Notes: generated by a model from the sequence alone, not told the origin. A DNA stretch of 64,000 nucleotides from Prauserella endophytica (GCF_005146945.1 NZ_SWMS01000007.1:124001-188000); one strand, 5' to 3'. Numbered from the stretch's first letter, positions 31,937 to 40,809 are shown. Translations and numbers: made by a program.

Positions 31937-33085
31937 TCAGAGGCCGAGCGACTTCGCGATGATCACCTTCATGACCTCGCTCGTCCCGGCGTAGATCCGG
32001 GCCACGCGGGCGTCGGTGTACAGCCTCGCGATGGGGTACTCGGCCATGTAGCCGTAGCCGCCGAAGAGCTGCAGGCAGCGGTCGACGACCCGGCCCTGCG
32101 TCTCGGTGCAGAACAGTTTCACCTTCGCGGCGTCGGCTCCGGAGAGCTCGCCGTCCACCAGCGCCAGCACGGCGCGGTCGAGCATCGCCTGCGCGGCCTC
32201 GACCTCCGCGGCCATGCCCGCGAGCTCGAACTTCGTGTTCTGGAACGACGCCACCGAAGTCCCGAAGGCCTTGCGCTCCTTCACGTACTCGGTCGTCGTG
32301 GCCACCGCGGCCCGCGCCTGCGCGACCGAGCCGACCGCCACCGTCATCCGCTCCTGCGGCAGGTTGTGGCCCAGGTACCGGAACGCCTGGCCCTCCTCGC
32401 CGAGCCGGTTGGCCACGGGAACGCGGACGTCGTCGAACGACAGCTCCACGGTGTCCTGGACCTTGAGCCCGATCTTGTTGAGCACCCTGCCCCTGCTGAA
32501 CCCTGGCATGCCGTCCTCGACCACGAGCAGCGTGAGCCCCGCCCTCCGGTCCCCCGGGTCGGCCGACGTCCTCGCCACCACGATCACCAGATCCGCCAGC
32601 AGCCCCCCGGTGATGAACGTCTTGGCGCCGTTGAGTACGTAGTGGTCGCCGTCGCGCACCGCCGTGGTGCGGACGCCCGCGAGGTCGGAGCCCGTGCCCG
32701 GCTCGGTCATGGCGATGGCGGTCAGCAACGTGCCCGCCGCGAGCCCGGGGAACCAGCGGTCGCGCTGACCCGCGTCCGCGTAGGCGAGGAAGTACGGCAG
32801 GATCACGTCGAGCTGGGTGCGCACGGTACCGAGCGTGACCAGCGCGCGGGAGGCCTCCTCCTGCAGCACGACGTTGTAGCGGTAGTCGGCCATACCCGCT
32901 CCCCCGTACTCCTCGGGGATGGCGATGCCCAGCACGCCCAACGCGCCGAGCTTCGCGAACACCTCCCTCGGCATCCGGCCCGCCCGCTCCCACTCCTCGT
33001 AGTGCGGCACCACCTCCTTCGCCACGAAGGTCCGCACCGTCTCGCGGAAGTCCTCGTGGTCCGCGGTGAAGACGTCTCTGCGCAC
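31937..33085 (-). CDS. Acyl-CoA dehydrogenase
   Basis: A 382-residue acyl-CoA dehydrogenase of normal length. Typical stretches are GALGVLGIAIPEEYGGAGMA, AIAMTEPGTGSDLAGVRTTA, YVLNGAKTFITGGLLADLV and YVKERKAFGTSVASFQNTKF. The C-terminus reads RIYAGTSEVMKVIIAKSLGL, with Ala where medium-chain enzymes have the catalytic Glu; as in the LCAD/IVD branch the base must be elsewhere. It is the last gene of the eight-gene minus-strand operon starting at 39783 and follows the thiolase gene by 9 bp. It oxidises an acyl-CoA to the enoyl-CoA. Confidence 0.92.
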   Translation of the reverse strand: MRRDVFTADHEDFRETVRTFVAKEVVPHYEEWERAGRMPREVFAKLGALGVLGIAIPEEYGGAGMADYRYNVVLQEEASRALVTLGTVRTQLDVILPYFLAYADAGQRDRWFPGLAAGTLLTAIAMTEPGTGSDLAGVRTTAVRDGDHYVLNGAKTFITGGLLADLVIVVARTSADPGDRRAGLTLLVVEDGMPGFSRGRVLNKIGLKVQDTVELSFDDVRVPVANRLGEEGQAFRYLGHNLPQERMTVAVGSVAQARAAVATTTEYVKERKAFGTSVASFQNTKFELAGMAAEVEAAQAMLDRAVLALVDGELSGADAAKVKLFCTETQGRVVDRCLQLFGGYGYMAEYPIARLYTDARVARIYAGTSEVMKVIIAKSLGL

Positions 33086-33094
33086 GGCTCCTCC

Positions 33095-34228
33095 TCAGTC
33101 GGCGAGCTCGACGAGTGTGGCGTTGGCCGTGCCGCCGCCCTCACACATGGTCTGCAGGCCGTAGCGAATTCCGTTGTCCCGCATGTGCTGGATCATGCGT
33201 GTCATGAGCACCGCGCCGGACGCGCCGAGCGGGTGCCCTAGCGCGATGGCGCCGCCGAGCGGGTTGAGCAGGTCCGGGTCGGCGCCGGTCTCGGCAAGCC
33301 ACGCCAGCGGCACCGGCGCGAACGCCTCGTTCACCTCGAAGACCTCGACGTCGGCGAGCGCGACACCGGCCTTGCGCAGCACCATCTCCGTGGCCGGGAT
33401 CGGCCCGGTGAGCATCAGCACCGGATCGGCTCCCGTCACCACGCCCGCGCGGTACCGCACCAACGGCGTCAGGCCCAGCTCGCGCGCCTTCTCCGGGGTC
33501 GTCACCAGCAGCGCGGCGGCGCCGTCGGAGATCTGGGACGAGTTGCCCGCGTGGATCACGCCGTCGGCGGTGAACGCCGGCTTCAGCCCGGCGAGAATGT
33601 CCACAGTGGTCCCTCGCCGGACACCCTCATCGGCGGTCAGCGTGTCCATCCGGACGAGCCGGGCGGACAGCGCACCACTGTCCTGAGCCGCGGCGGCGCG
33701 TTCGTGCGACAGGGCGGCGAACTCGTCGAGGCGGGTGCGGGAGAAGCCCCACTTCTGCGCGATCTTCTCCGCCGAGATGCCCTGGTTGAAGGAGAAGCCG
33801 TCGTATCGCTCCAGCACCTTCGGCCCGTACGGCATGCCGCTGGCCCGCGCGGCCCCCAGCGGCACCCGGCTCATGACCTCGACACCGCCGGCGACGACCA
33901 CGTCCTGCTGACCCGACATGACGGCCTGCGCGGCGAAGTCGAGCGCCTGCTGGCTCGACCCGCACGCGCGGTTGACAGTGGTGCCGGGAATGCTCTCCGG
34001 CCAGCCCGCCGCCAGCACCGCATAGCGGCCGATGTTGCTCGACTGGTCGCCAACCTGGGAGACACAGCCCCACACCACGTCGTCCACCACGCCCGGGTCG
34101 ATCCCGGCCCGCTCGGCCAGCGCGGTCAGGACCACGGCCGAGAGGTCAGCGGGGTGCCAGGTGGAGAGCCCACCCTTCCGCTTGCCCACGGGGGTACGGA
34201 CCGCCTCGACGATGACCACTTCACGCAC
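33095..34228 (-). CDS. Thiolase (acetyl-CoA acyltransferase)
   Basis: A 377-residue degradative thiolase. The nucleophilic Cys89 is in NRACGSSQQALDFA, the base His332 in GHPLGASGAV and Cys362 in TMCEGGGTANA, so all three catalytic residues are present. It cleaves 3-oxoacyl-CoA with CoA to release acetyl- or propionyl-CoA. It follows the enoyl-CoA hydratase gene by 20 bp in the 39783-31937 operon, which carries a full beta-oxidation set (dehydrogenases, hydratase, SDR, thiolase). Confidence 0.93.
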   Translation of the reverse strand: MREVVIVEAVRTPVGKRKGGLSTWHPADLSAVVLTALAERAGIDPGVVDDVVWGCVSQVGDQSSNIGRYAVLAAGWPESIPGTTVNRACGSSQQALDFAAQAVMSGQQDVVVAGGVEVMSRVPLGAARASGMPYGPKVLERYDGFSFNQGISAEKIAQKWGFSRTRLDEFAALSHERAAAAQDSGALSARLVRMDTLTADEGVRRGTTVDILAGLKPAFTADGVIHAGNSSQISDGAAALLVTTPEKARELGLTPLVRYRAGVVTGADPVLMLTGPIPATEMVLRKAGVALADVEVFEVNEAFAPVPLAWLAETGADPDLLNPLGGAIALGHPLGASGAVLMTRMIQHMRDNGIRYGLQTMCEGGGTANATLVELAD

Positions 34229-34248
34229 GGGTTACCTCCACCTCACGG

Positions 34249-35037
34249 TCATGACCGGCCCGCCGCCCAGCGGCCGGTGAACACCGGCTCGCGCTTCTCG
34301 GCGAACGCGGCGTACGCCTCCGGCACGTCGGCCGTGGCGAAGTTGATCGGCTGCGCCCTCGCCTCGCTGGCGAGGGCCTCGCGCAACGTCCGGCCGGCGC
34401 CCTCGTTGAGCAGCGCCTTGGTCTGGGCGAGCGCGACCGGTGGGCCCGCCGCGAGCCGGTCAGCCAGCTGCTCGACGAACCCGTCGATCTCCTCGCCGGG
34501 CACCACCCACGTCACGAGGCCCAGCGAGAGGGCCTGCTCGGCGTCGACCAGCTCGGCGAGCAGGGCGAGCCGTTTGGCCTGCTGGAGCCCGGCGAGCTTC
34601 GGCAGCAGCCACGAGCCGCCGCAGTCCAGCGACAGCCCTCGCCGCGCGAAGATCTGCGAGAACCGCGACTCCGGTGTGGCGACCACGAGGTCGCAGGCGA
34701 GTGCCAGGTTCCATCCCGCGCCGACCGCGACCCCGGTGACCTTGGCGATCGTGGGCACCCTCAGCTCGTGCAGCAGCAGCGTGACCTCGGTGGGGATGCG
34801 CAGCTTGTCCACGGGGTGCACGTCGGCCCGCGCCGCGGCGAGGTCGGCGCCCGAGCAGAACGCGCCGCCGGCACCGGTGAGCACGAGCGCCCGCACGTCG
34901 CGATCGGCGGCCACCGCCCCGAGCGCACCGCGCAGCGCCTCCCACAGCTCGGCGTCGAGCGCGTTCTTGCGCTGCGGGCGGTTCAGCGTCAGGGTCCGCA
35001 CGCCCGCGCGATCCCCGCTCAGCAGCACCGGGGTCAC
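34249..35037 (-). CDS. Enoyl-CoA hydratase/isomerase family protein
   Basis: A 262-residue crotonase-fold protein. The oxyanion-hole motif is GGAFCSGADLAAARADV and the second is VAVGAGWNLALACDLVVATP, followed by LSLDCGGSWLLPKLAGLQQA. The LDCGGSW sequence resembles hydratases of the PaaG-like type. The GTG start at 35037 overlaps the stop of the CoA-transferase gene (GTGA). It hydrates or isomerises an enoyl-CoA within the operon. Confidence 0.9.
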   Translation of the reverse strand: MTPVLLSGDRAGVRTLTLNRPQRKNALDAELWEALRGALGAVAADRDVRALVLTGAGGAFCSGADLAAARADVHPVDKLRIPTEVTLLLHELRVPTIAKVTGVAVGAGWNLALACDLVVATPESRFSQIFARRGLSLDCGGSWLLPKLAGLQQAKRLALLAELVDAEQALSLGLVTWVVPGEEIDGFVEQLADRLAAGPPVALAQTKALLNEGAGRTLREALASEARAQPINFATADVPEAYAAFAEKREPVFTGRWAAGRS

Positions 35038-36215
35038 GGCAGGGCCCCGATCGCGCCCTGCTCGCGCAGCCCCGCGATCTCGGCCTCGCCGAGCCCCAGC
35101 TCGGCCAGCACCGCGTCGGTGTGCTCGCCGAGCGCGGGGATCGAGCCCATCGGCGGCTCGTAGCCCGCGATCACCGGAGGAGGCAGCAGTGCGGGCACCC
35201 GGCCCGCAGGGGTGTCGATGTCGCGCCAGCGCTCGCGCGCGGCCAGCTGCGGGTGGGCGACGACCTCGCTGGGGACGTTGAAGCGGGAGTTGCCGATGCC
35301 CGCGTCGTCGGCGCGCTTCTGCACGTAGGTGAGGTCGTGCCGGGCGCACCACGCGCCGAGTTCGCGGTCGAGCAGGTCGCTGTGCCGCACGCGACCCGAG
35401 TTGGTGCGGAACCGGTCGTCCTCGGCGAGGTCGGGTCGCTGGAGGAGGTCGCGCGCCAGGCGCTGCCACTCGCGGTCGTTGGTGGTGCCGAGCACGACGG
35501 TCTGCCCGTCGGCCGTGGCGTAGGCGCCGTAAGGGGCGACCGCGGGCGAGCCCATGCCGCGCGGCTGCTGGTCGACACCGGAATGCCGGGTGTAGGTGAG
35601 CGCATAGCCCATCAGCTCGGTCATCGTGTCGAACAGGCTCACCGCGATCGTGCCGGACCGGCGGGCGTAGAGCAGCGACAGCACCGACAGCGCCGCGTAG
35701 AGCCCCGAGCAGACGTCGGCCATCGGCGGGCCCGGTTTCGCCGGCGCCCCCGGCGATCCCGTGATCGCGCAGGCACCCGACTCGGCCTGCACCAGCAGGT
35801 CGTAGGCGCGCTTGTGCGAAAGGGGCCCGCCGGGGCCGTAGCCGTCGATCTCCACGGCGATCAGCTCGGGATGCCGCTCGGCGAGGTCGGCAGGGGCGAT
35901 GCCGAGGCGGGCCGTTGTGCCGGGCGTCAGGTTGGACACCAGCACGTCGGCCCGGTCGAGCAGGCGGTGCAGCAGCTCCAGCCCTGCCTCGGACTTGAGA
36001 TCGAGCGTCACCGACTCCTTGCCGCGGTTGACCCACACGAAGTGGGCCGCGAGGCCGTTCACGACGTCGTCGTAGTGGCGGGCGAAGTCGCCGCCACCGG
36101 GGTTCTCCACCTTGATCACGCGGGCGCCGAGGTCGCCGAGCGTGCGGCTGCACATCGGCGCGGACACCGCCTGCTCGAGACTGACCACCGTGACGCCGGC
36201 CAGCGGTCCCGGCAT
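35034..36215 (-). CDS. Class III CoA-transferase
   Basis: A 393-residue CaiB/BaiF-type CoA-transferase, the third in the window. It shows VTVVSLEQAVSAPMCSRTLG, GARVIKVENPGGGDFARHYD and NRGKESVTLDLKSEAG, with the catalytic Asp in GPPMADVCSGLYAALSV. The ATG at 36215 is chosen; a GTG one codon earlier is also possible, and both overlap the SDR stop. Within the operon it probably activates a carboxylate intermediate using an acyl-CoA donor from the same pathway. Confidence 0.92.
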   Translation of the reverse strand: MPGPLAGVTVVSLEQAVSAPMCSRTLGDLGARVIKVENPGGGDFARHYDDVVNGLAAHFVWVNRGKESVTLDLKSEAGLELLHRLLDRADVLVSNLTPGTTARLGIAPADLAERHPELIAVEIDGYGPGGPLSHKRAYDLLVQAESGACAITGSPGAPAKPGPPMADVCSGLYAALSVLSLLYARRSGTIAVSLFDTMTELMGYALTYTRHSGVDQQPRGMGSPAVAPYGAYATADGQTVVLGTTNDREWQRLARDLLQRPDLAEDDRFRTNSGRVRHSDLLDRELGAWCARHDLTYVQKRADDAGIGNSRFNVPSEVVAHPQLAARERWRDIDTPAGRVPALLPPPVIAGYEPPMGSIPALGEHTDAVLAELGLGEAEIAGLREQGAIGALP

Positions 36216-36982
36216 CACATCACCATGCCGCCGTCGACGGGCAGCACCTGCCCGGTGACGAACGAGGCGGCGTCGGAGGCGAGGAACACGAAGGCGCCCG
36301 CGACCTCCTCCGGCTCGGCCCAGCGGCGCAGCGGGATCCGGGCGAGCATGGTCGCCGCGAACTTTTCGTTGGTGCGGATGGTCTCCGTCATCGGCGTGGC
36401 CGCCAGCGGGGCGAGCGCGTTGACGAGGACGTTCCTCCTGGCCAGTTCCCTGGCGAGCGACTTGGTGATGCCGATGATGCCCGCCTTGGCAGCCGAATAG
36501 TTGACCTGGCCGAGCGTGCCCGTGATGCCGGCGGAAGAGGTGACGTTGATGATCCGCCCGGTGCCGTCCTCCGGCAGGTACGGCAGCGCCGCCTGGGAGC
36601 AGTTCACCGTGCCCATGACGTGGATGTCGAGCACGCGCCGGAAACCGTCCTCGTCGAGGTCGGGGAACATCGCCGGCGCCGTGACGCCCGCGTTGTTGAC
36701 GAGGATGTGCAGCCGCCCGTCGGAGAGCGCGGCGGCACGGGCGGCGGCGTCGCCCGCCGAGGCCCGGTCCCGCACGTCCAGCGCGGCGCCCTCTGCCTTG
36801 CCGCCCTCGGCGCGGATCCGCTCGGCGACGGCGGAGGCGGCGGCACCGTCCACATCGGTCACCAGCACGGCGGCGCCCGCGTCCGCCAGCGCTCGCGCGA
36901 CCGCGGCGCCGATGCCCCCAGCGGCTCCGGTGACGAGCGCGGAACGTCCCGCGAGGTCGAACAGCCCGGTGTTGTCGGCCAT
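36215..36982 (-). CDS. SDR-family oxidoreductase (FabG-like)
   Basis: A 255-residue classical SDR. The cofactor motif is ALVTGAAGGIGAAVARALAD, followed by LVNNAGVTAPAM, the Ser in NVTSSAGITG and the Tyr-Lys pair in VNYSAAKAGIIG. The C-terminus is FVTGQVLPVDGGMVM. It probably oxidises a 3-hydroxyacyl-CoA. Its ATG overlaps the dehydrogenase stop (ATGA) and its stop overlaps the CoA-transferase start, so it is embedded in the operon. Confidence 0.9.
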   Translation of the reverse strand: MADNTGLFDLAGRSALVTGAAGGIGAAVARALADAGAAVLVTDVDGAAASAVAERIRAEGGKAEGAALDVRDRASAGDAAARAAALSDGRLHILVNNAGVTAPAMFPDLDEDGFRRVLDIHVMGTVNCSQAALPYLPEDGTGRIINVTSSAGITGTLGQVNYSAAKAGIIGITKSLARELARRNVLVNALAPLAATPMTETIRTNEKFAATMLARIPLRRWAEPEEVAGAFVFLASDAASFVTGQVLPVDGGMVM

Positions 36983-38148
36983 CAGTAGCTCCTCGGCATT
37001 CCCAGTGTGTGTGAGCCCAGGTAGTTCAAGACCATCTCCTGGCTGACCGGTGCGATGCGCATGACCCTGGCCTCGCGGAAGTAGCGGGCGACGTCGTACT
37101 CCTCGGCATAGCCCATGCCACCGTGGGTCTGCAGCGCCCGGTCGGCCGCGGTGAACCCGGCGTCGGCGCAGAGGTACTTGGCGGTGTTGGCCTCGCGACC
37201 GCACGGCCTGCCGTTGTCGTAGAGCCAGGTCGCCTTGCGCAGCACCAGTTCCGCCGCGTCGAGCCGGGCCAGCGAGTCGGCCAGGGGGAACTGGATGCCC
37301 TGGTTGGCGCCGATCGGCCGGTCGAACACCACGCGCTCACCCGCGTACCGCACGGCCCTGTCCAGCGCCACCCTGCCGAGCCCGAGCGCCTCGGCGGCGA
37401 TGAGCATCCGCTCGGGGTTGAGCCCGTCGAGCAGGTAGGTGAATCCCTTGCCCTCCTCGCCGACCCGGTCCTCGGCCGGCACGCGCAGGTCGTCGATGAA
37501 CAGCTCGTTGGAGGTGACGGCGTTGCGGCCCATCTTGCGGATCGGCCGCACCGTGACCCTGCTCCGGTCGAGGTCGGTGAGGAACAGCGTCATCCCGTCG
37601 GTCTTCTTCTCGACGTCCTCGTACCGCGTGGTGCGCGTCAGCAGCAGGATCTTCTCCGACTCCATGGCCTTGGAGATCCACACCTTGCGGCCGTTGACGA
37701 CGTAGTGGTCGCCCTCGCGCCGCGCGAACGTCGTGATGCGCGAGGTGTCCAGTCCCGCACCGGGCTCGGTGACCCCGAAGCACACGTGGAGGTCGCCGGT
37801 CGCCACCCTCGGCAGCGTGCGCCGCTTGAGTTCCTCTGAGCCGTGCACCACCACCGGGTGCATGCCGAAGATCGATAGGTGGATCGCGCTCGCGGCGTTC
37901 ATCCCGCCGCCGGAGCGAGAGACCTCCTCCAGCACCAGGGACGCCTCGGTGATGCCGAGCCCGTGCCCGCCGTAGGCCTCCGGGATCGTGATGCCCAGCC
38001 AGCCGCCCTTGGCGATCGCGTCGTAGAACTCGCCGGGGAACTCGTGTGCCTGGTCCTTCTCCATCCAGTACCGGTCGTCGAACCGCCTCGCCAGCTCGGC
38101 GACCGACTTGCGGATGATCTCCTGGTCCTCGGTCAGCGCGAAGTCCAC
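36982..38148 (-). CDS. Acyl-CoA dehydrogenase
   Basis: A 388-residue acyl-CoA dehydrogenase. It shows GGWLGITIPEAYGGHGLGIT, CFGVTEPGAGLDTSRITTFA, YVVNGRKVWISKAMESEKIL, and LQTHGGMGYAEEYDVARYFR near the C-terminus. The C-terminal RIAPVSQEMVLNYLGSHTLG lacks the usual YEGT, as in the short actinobacterial subfamily. Its stop overlaps the SDR gene and it follows the amidohydrolase gene by 7 bp. With the dehydrogenase at 31937 it gives the operon two distinct acyl-CoA oxidation steps. Confidence 0.92.
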   Translation of the reverse strand: MDFALTEDQEIIRKSVAELARRFDDRYWMEKDQAHEFPGEFYDAIAKGGWLGITIPEAYGGHGLGITEASLVLEEVSRSGGGMNAASAIHLSIFGMHPVVVHGSEELKRRTLPRVATGDLHVCFGVTEPGAGLDTSRITTFARREGDHYVVNGRKVWISKAMESEKILLLTRTTRYEDVEKKTDGMTLFLTDLDRSRVTVRPIRKMGRNAVTSNELFIDDLRVPAEDRVGEEGKGFTYLLDGLNPERMLIAAEALGLGRVALDRAVRYAGERVVFDRPIGANQGIQFPLADSLARLDAAELVLRKATWLYDNGRPCGREANTAKYLCADAGFTAADRALQTHGGMGYAEEYDVARYFREARVMRIAPVSQEMVLNYLGSHTLGMPRSY

Positions 38149-38155
38149 TGCGCCC

Positions 38156-39451
38156 TCACCGGGCCGCGGCGACGGCCCTGCGCGCCCGCTGGCGGTAGCC
38201 CTCGAGCTTCTCGGAGGGGTCGATCACCCGGTGGCTGCGCGACTGCACGGAGACGTCGTGGTCCTTCGCCGCGCGGCGCAGTGCCCCTACGGTGGCCTGC
38301 TCCTTCGGCACATGCGCGAACGGATCGAAGGAGTACCAGCGCATCGCGTTCTGGTAGGTCATCTTGTCGATGTCGGAGTCCGGCACCTGGAAGCGCTCCA
38401 TCACCCCGCCGAGCTCCTCGGGCGCGCCCGGCCACATCGAGTCGCTGTGCGGGTAGTCGGCCTCCCAGCAGATGTTGTCGATGCCGATCTCGTGCCGGAG
38501 CTTCACGCCGAGCGAGTCGCTGATGAAGCAGGTGAGGAAGTGCTCGCGGAACACCTCGCTCGGCAGCTTGCCGCCGAAGTCCTGCAACGTCCACGTCGCG
38601 TGCATCTCGAACGTGCGGTCCACGCGCTCCAGGAAGTACGGGATCCAGCCGGTGCCGCCCTCGGACAGGGCGATCCTGATGTCGGGGAACTCCTTGATCA
38701 CGCGCGACCACAGCAGGTCGGCGGCGGCCGAGACGATGTTCATCGGCTGCAGCGTGATCATCACGTCCGGCGGCGAGTCCACCGCGGGGATCGTGAGCCG
38801 CCCGGACGATCCGATGTGGACCGACAGCACCGTGTTGGTGTCGCACAGCGCCTTCCACAGCGGGTTCCAGTACTCGTCGTGGAAGCTCGGGTAGCCGAGG
38901 GCGGCGGGGTTCTCGGAGAACGTCAGCGAGTGGCAGCCCTTCTTCGCGACCCTGCGCACCTCGTCCGCGCAGGCCTCGGCGTCCCAGATCACCGGCAGCG
39001 CCATGGGGATGAACCGGCCGGGGTAGGCGCCGCACCACTCGTCGATGTGCCAGTCGTTGTAGGCGCGCACGAGCGACAGGGAGAAGTCGGGATCCTCGGT
39101 GGCGAACAGGCGCGCGGCGAACCCCGGGAACGAGGGGAAGTTCATCGACGCGAGCATCCCGCCCGCGTTCATGTCCTTGACCCGCTCGTGCACGTCGTAG
39201 CAGCCGGGACGGATCTCATCCAGTCCCTGCGGCTCCATGCCGTACTCCTCCTTGGGCCGCCCGGCCACGGCGTTGAGCGCCGCGTTGGGGATCACCGTGT
39301 CGCGGAACTTCCAGACATCGGTGCCGTCGTCCTGGTGCACCAGCTGCGGAGCGTCCTTCTGGTACTTCTCCGGCAGGTGGTTCACGAACATGTCGGGCGG
39401 CTCGATGATGTGGTCGTCGACGCTGATGAGGATCATGTCGTCCCGGTGCAT
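38156..39451 (-). CDS. Amidohydrolase family 2 metal-dependent hydrolase
   Basis: A 431-residue amidohydrolase-2 protein. The N-terminal ISVDDHIIEPPDMFVNHLPE carries the DDH variant of the HxH motif; VLSVHIGSSGRLTIPAVDSP and NICWEADYPHSDSMWPGAPE hold later metal-binding His and Asp residues. The start ATG at 39451 has a GAAAGGAACC site. It is a relative of, but not a close duplicate of, the enzyme at 9613. Members act on ring-opened or aromatic acids by hydrolysis or decarboxylation. It is the second gene of the 39783-31937 operon. Confidence 0.9.
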   Translation of the reverse strand: MHRDDMILISVDDHIIEPPDMFVNHLPEKYQKDAPQLVHQDDGTDVWKFRDTVIPNAALNAVAGRPKEEYGMEPQGLDEIRPGCYDVHERVKDMNAGGMLASMNFPSFPGFAARLFATEDPDFSLSLVRAYNDWHIDEWCGAYPGRFIPMALPVIWDAEACADEVRRVAKKGCHSLTFSENPAALGYPSFHDEYWNPLWKALCDTNTVLSVHIGSSGRLTIPAVDSPPDVMITLQPMNIVSAAADLLWSRVIKEFPDIRIALSEGGTGWIPYFLERVDRTFEMHATWTLQDFGGKLPSEVFREHFLTCFISDSLGVKLRHEIGIDNICWEADYPHSDSMWPGAPEELGGVMERFQVPDSDIDKMTYQNAMRWYSFDPFAHVPKEQATVGALRRAAKDHDVSVQSRSHRVIDPSEKLEGYRQRARRAVAAAR

Positions 39452-39462
39452 GGCGGTTCCTT

Positions 39463-39783
39463 TCAGTCCGAGGCTGGCAGTGGTTTGGCGACCTTGGTGG
39501 TCATCGGGACTCCGTCGCAGCTGAGCTCGCCCGCCCCCGAAGCGGTGCAGAGCAGCTCGAGCGTCTCGTTCGCGTCCACGTAGCGCTTTCCGATGAGCGT
39601 GGTGGCGCCGGCCGCGGCCGGCTTCGGCGCGGCCGCCGCCGCCGACGCGGGAACCATCGGGCTGCCCCCGCACGTGATGACCGGCTGCCCCTCGGCCGGG
39701 GCGCGGACGACCACCACCCTCGTGGTGCAGACGGTGCTGGCGAGCTGGTCACCGGGACTCAGCGTCGATGCTGATGAGCTCAT
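39463..39783 (-). CDS. Small duplicated-motif Cys protein, function unknown
   Basis: A 106-residue protein that opens the eight-gene operon. Its two halves share a pattern: a Cys, a stretch of beta-like residues, then Cys-(Gly/Asp)-Gly-x-Pro-Met. The first is VCTTRVVVVRAPAEG ... ITCGGSPM and the second LLCTASGAGELSCDGVPMTT. They are separated by an Ala/Pro-rich linker (PASAAAAAPKPAAAG). Four cysteines in two repeated units suggest metal binding or a small redox or carrier role, but I recognise no family. ATG with RBS GGGGAC. Its place at the head of a catabolic operon argues that it is functional. Confidence 0.75.
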   Translation of the reverse strand: MSSSASTLSPGDQLASTVCTTRVVVVRAPAEGQPVITCGGSPMVPASAAAAAPKPAAAGATTLIGKRYVDANETLELLCTASGAGELSCDGVPMTTKVAKPLPASD

Positions 39784-40240
39784 TCGACGTCCCCTTCGCG
39801 CGGTCGACAGGAACCTGATGCTCTCAATGAGAGAAAACTATCTTCTCATCATAGGAGAATCAACCTTCGCTCGGGAGCAACCGCGCCGGGGCCGCGCCGG
39901 GCAGCGCGCTCGACATGGCGGCGCGGCGAACCGGCGACCTTCCCGCGCGCCCGCCCGTTTGCCGGCGGCGACGGTCGGCAGGACAAGGCGGACTGCACCA
40001 GAGCGCGCCGTGGTTCGGGCCGGACGGCTCCGCGCCGTGACTGAGCCGGCTCTCCCACGGCCAGCGCTGGGCGAACCCGGGCCGCCGGAGAAGCACGCGG
40101 GCAGGTGCGCGTTCTCCTCCGACGGCAGGCCTGCCTGGTTGCGCGTATGCCCACACAAGATCGCGAGCTGGGACTTCGCAGAGCTCGGCCGCCAGGGAGT
40201 TGACGTGGCGCCACACCCATGGAAATCTTGTCGTCGTTGA
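39784..40240. other. Gene-poor divergent intergenic region
   Basis: This 457-bp stretch separates the minus-strand operon (39783) from the plus-strand operon (40275). Apart from the GAGAAT-type elements near each end (39833-39860, 40241-40259), I see no convincing gene. The frames open through it lack ribosome binding sites and recognisable motifs. It could hold leader sequence for the minus-strand operon or the remnant of an unrecognisable gene. Confidence 0.5.
39833..39860. promoter_or_regulatory. GAGAAT-type element, imperfect box plus half-site
   Basis: An imperfect box GAAAACTATCTTCTC (39833-39847, 9 of 12 arm positions) is followed seven bases later by a lone GAGAAT (39855-39860). The inner order CTTCTC-N7-GAGAAT repeats the layout of the paired boxes at 12411-12447. 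It lies 50 bp upstream of the small Cys-protein gene and is the only box-like element before the eight-gene operon. Confidence 0.5.
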
Positions 40241-40259
40241 ATGAGAATGACATTCTCAT
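40241..40259. promoter_or_regulatory. GAGAAT box, 19-bp perfect palindrome
   Basis: ATGAGAATGACATTCTCAT is perfectly symmetrical around the central A and is the best copy of the box in the window. It ends 15 bp before the ATG of the CMD-family gene, just upstream of the GTAGGAGGA ribosome binding site, so a bound repressor would cover the transcription start. Confidence 0.85.
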
Positions 40260-40274
40260 CGGTAGGAGGACCCG

Positions 40275-40805
40275 ATGCGCCTGCCACCGCTGCCCGCCGA
40301 GGAGTGGGACGATCGGACACGTGCCGCGCTGGCCGGCCTGGTCCCGAGGAAGCGCCAGGATCCCGAGGGCGCTGGCGTCGCGCTCTCCACCCTGGTCCGC
40401 CACCCCGACCTGGCCAAGGCGTTCTTCGGCTTCAGCACGCACCTGATGGCGCGGTCGACGCTGCCGCCCCGGCTGCGCGAGCTGGCGATCCTGCGCGTGG
40501 CCCGGCGCCGCGACTGCGCCTACGAATGGGTCCACCACGCCGCGTTCGCCGCGGAGCTGGGCCTGACCGAGGCCGAGATCGAGGCCGCGGGACGCGGGAA
40601 GTCGGCCGACGAGTTCGAGAGCGTCGTGCTCGGTGCCGTAGACGAGCTGGACGAGAACACCACGCTCTCCGACGAGACCTGGTCCGCGCTCGGTGAGCGG
40701 CTCGACGAGCGCCAGCGGATGGACCTGGTGTTCACCATCGGCGGCTACTGCCTGATGGCGATGGCCTTCAACACCTTCGGCATAGAGCCGGAACACGAAA
40801 GGTAG
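40275..40805 (+). CDS. Carboxymuconolactone decarboxylase (CMD/AhpD-like) family protein
   Basis: A 176-residue helical protein. LPPRLRELAILRVARRRDCA followed by YEWVHHAAFAAELGL is the CMD core. Position one of the AhpD CxxC is Cys, the second is Glu (CAYEW), and the His two turns on is kept, as in the many actinobacterial CMD proteins without peroxidase activity. It opens a four-gene operon with a SnoaL-like protein and two acyl-CoA dehydrogenase-type subunits. Function in the pathway is unknown; hydratase, isomerase or lactone chemistry is possible. A strong AGGAGG site and a perfect GAGAAT box precede it. Confidence 0.88.
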   Translation: MRLPPLPAEEWDDRTRAALAGLVPRKRQDPEGAGVALSTLVRHPDLAKAFFGFSTHLMARSTLPPRLRELAILRVARRRDCAYEWVHHAAFAAELGLTEAEIEAAGRGKSADEFESVVLGAVDELDENTTLSDETWSALGERLDERQRMDLVFTIGGYCLMAMAFNTFGIEPEHER

Positions 40806-40809
40806 ACCT

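Noticed and set aside
39860-40216. Long open frames on both strands in the 39784-40274 intergenic region
   Set aside because: Arg/Pro/Ala-rich translations without motifs, no ribosome binding sites; typical of open frames in very GC-rich non-coding DNA.
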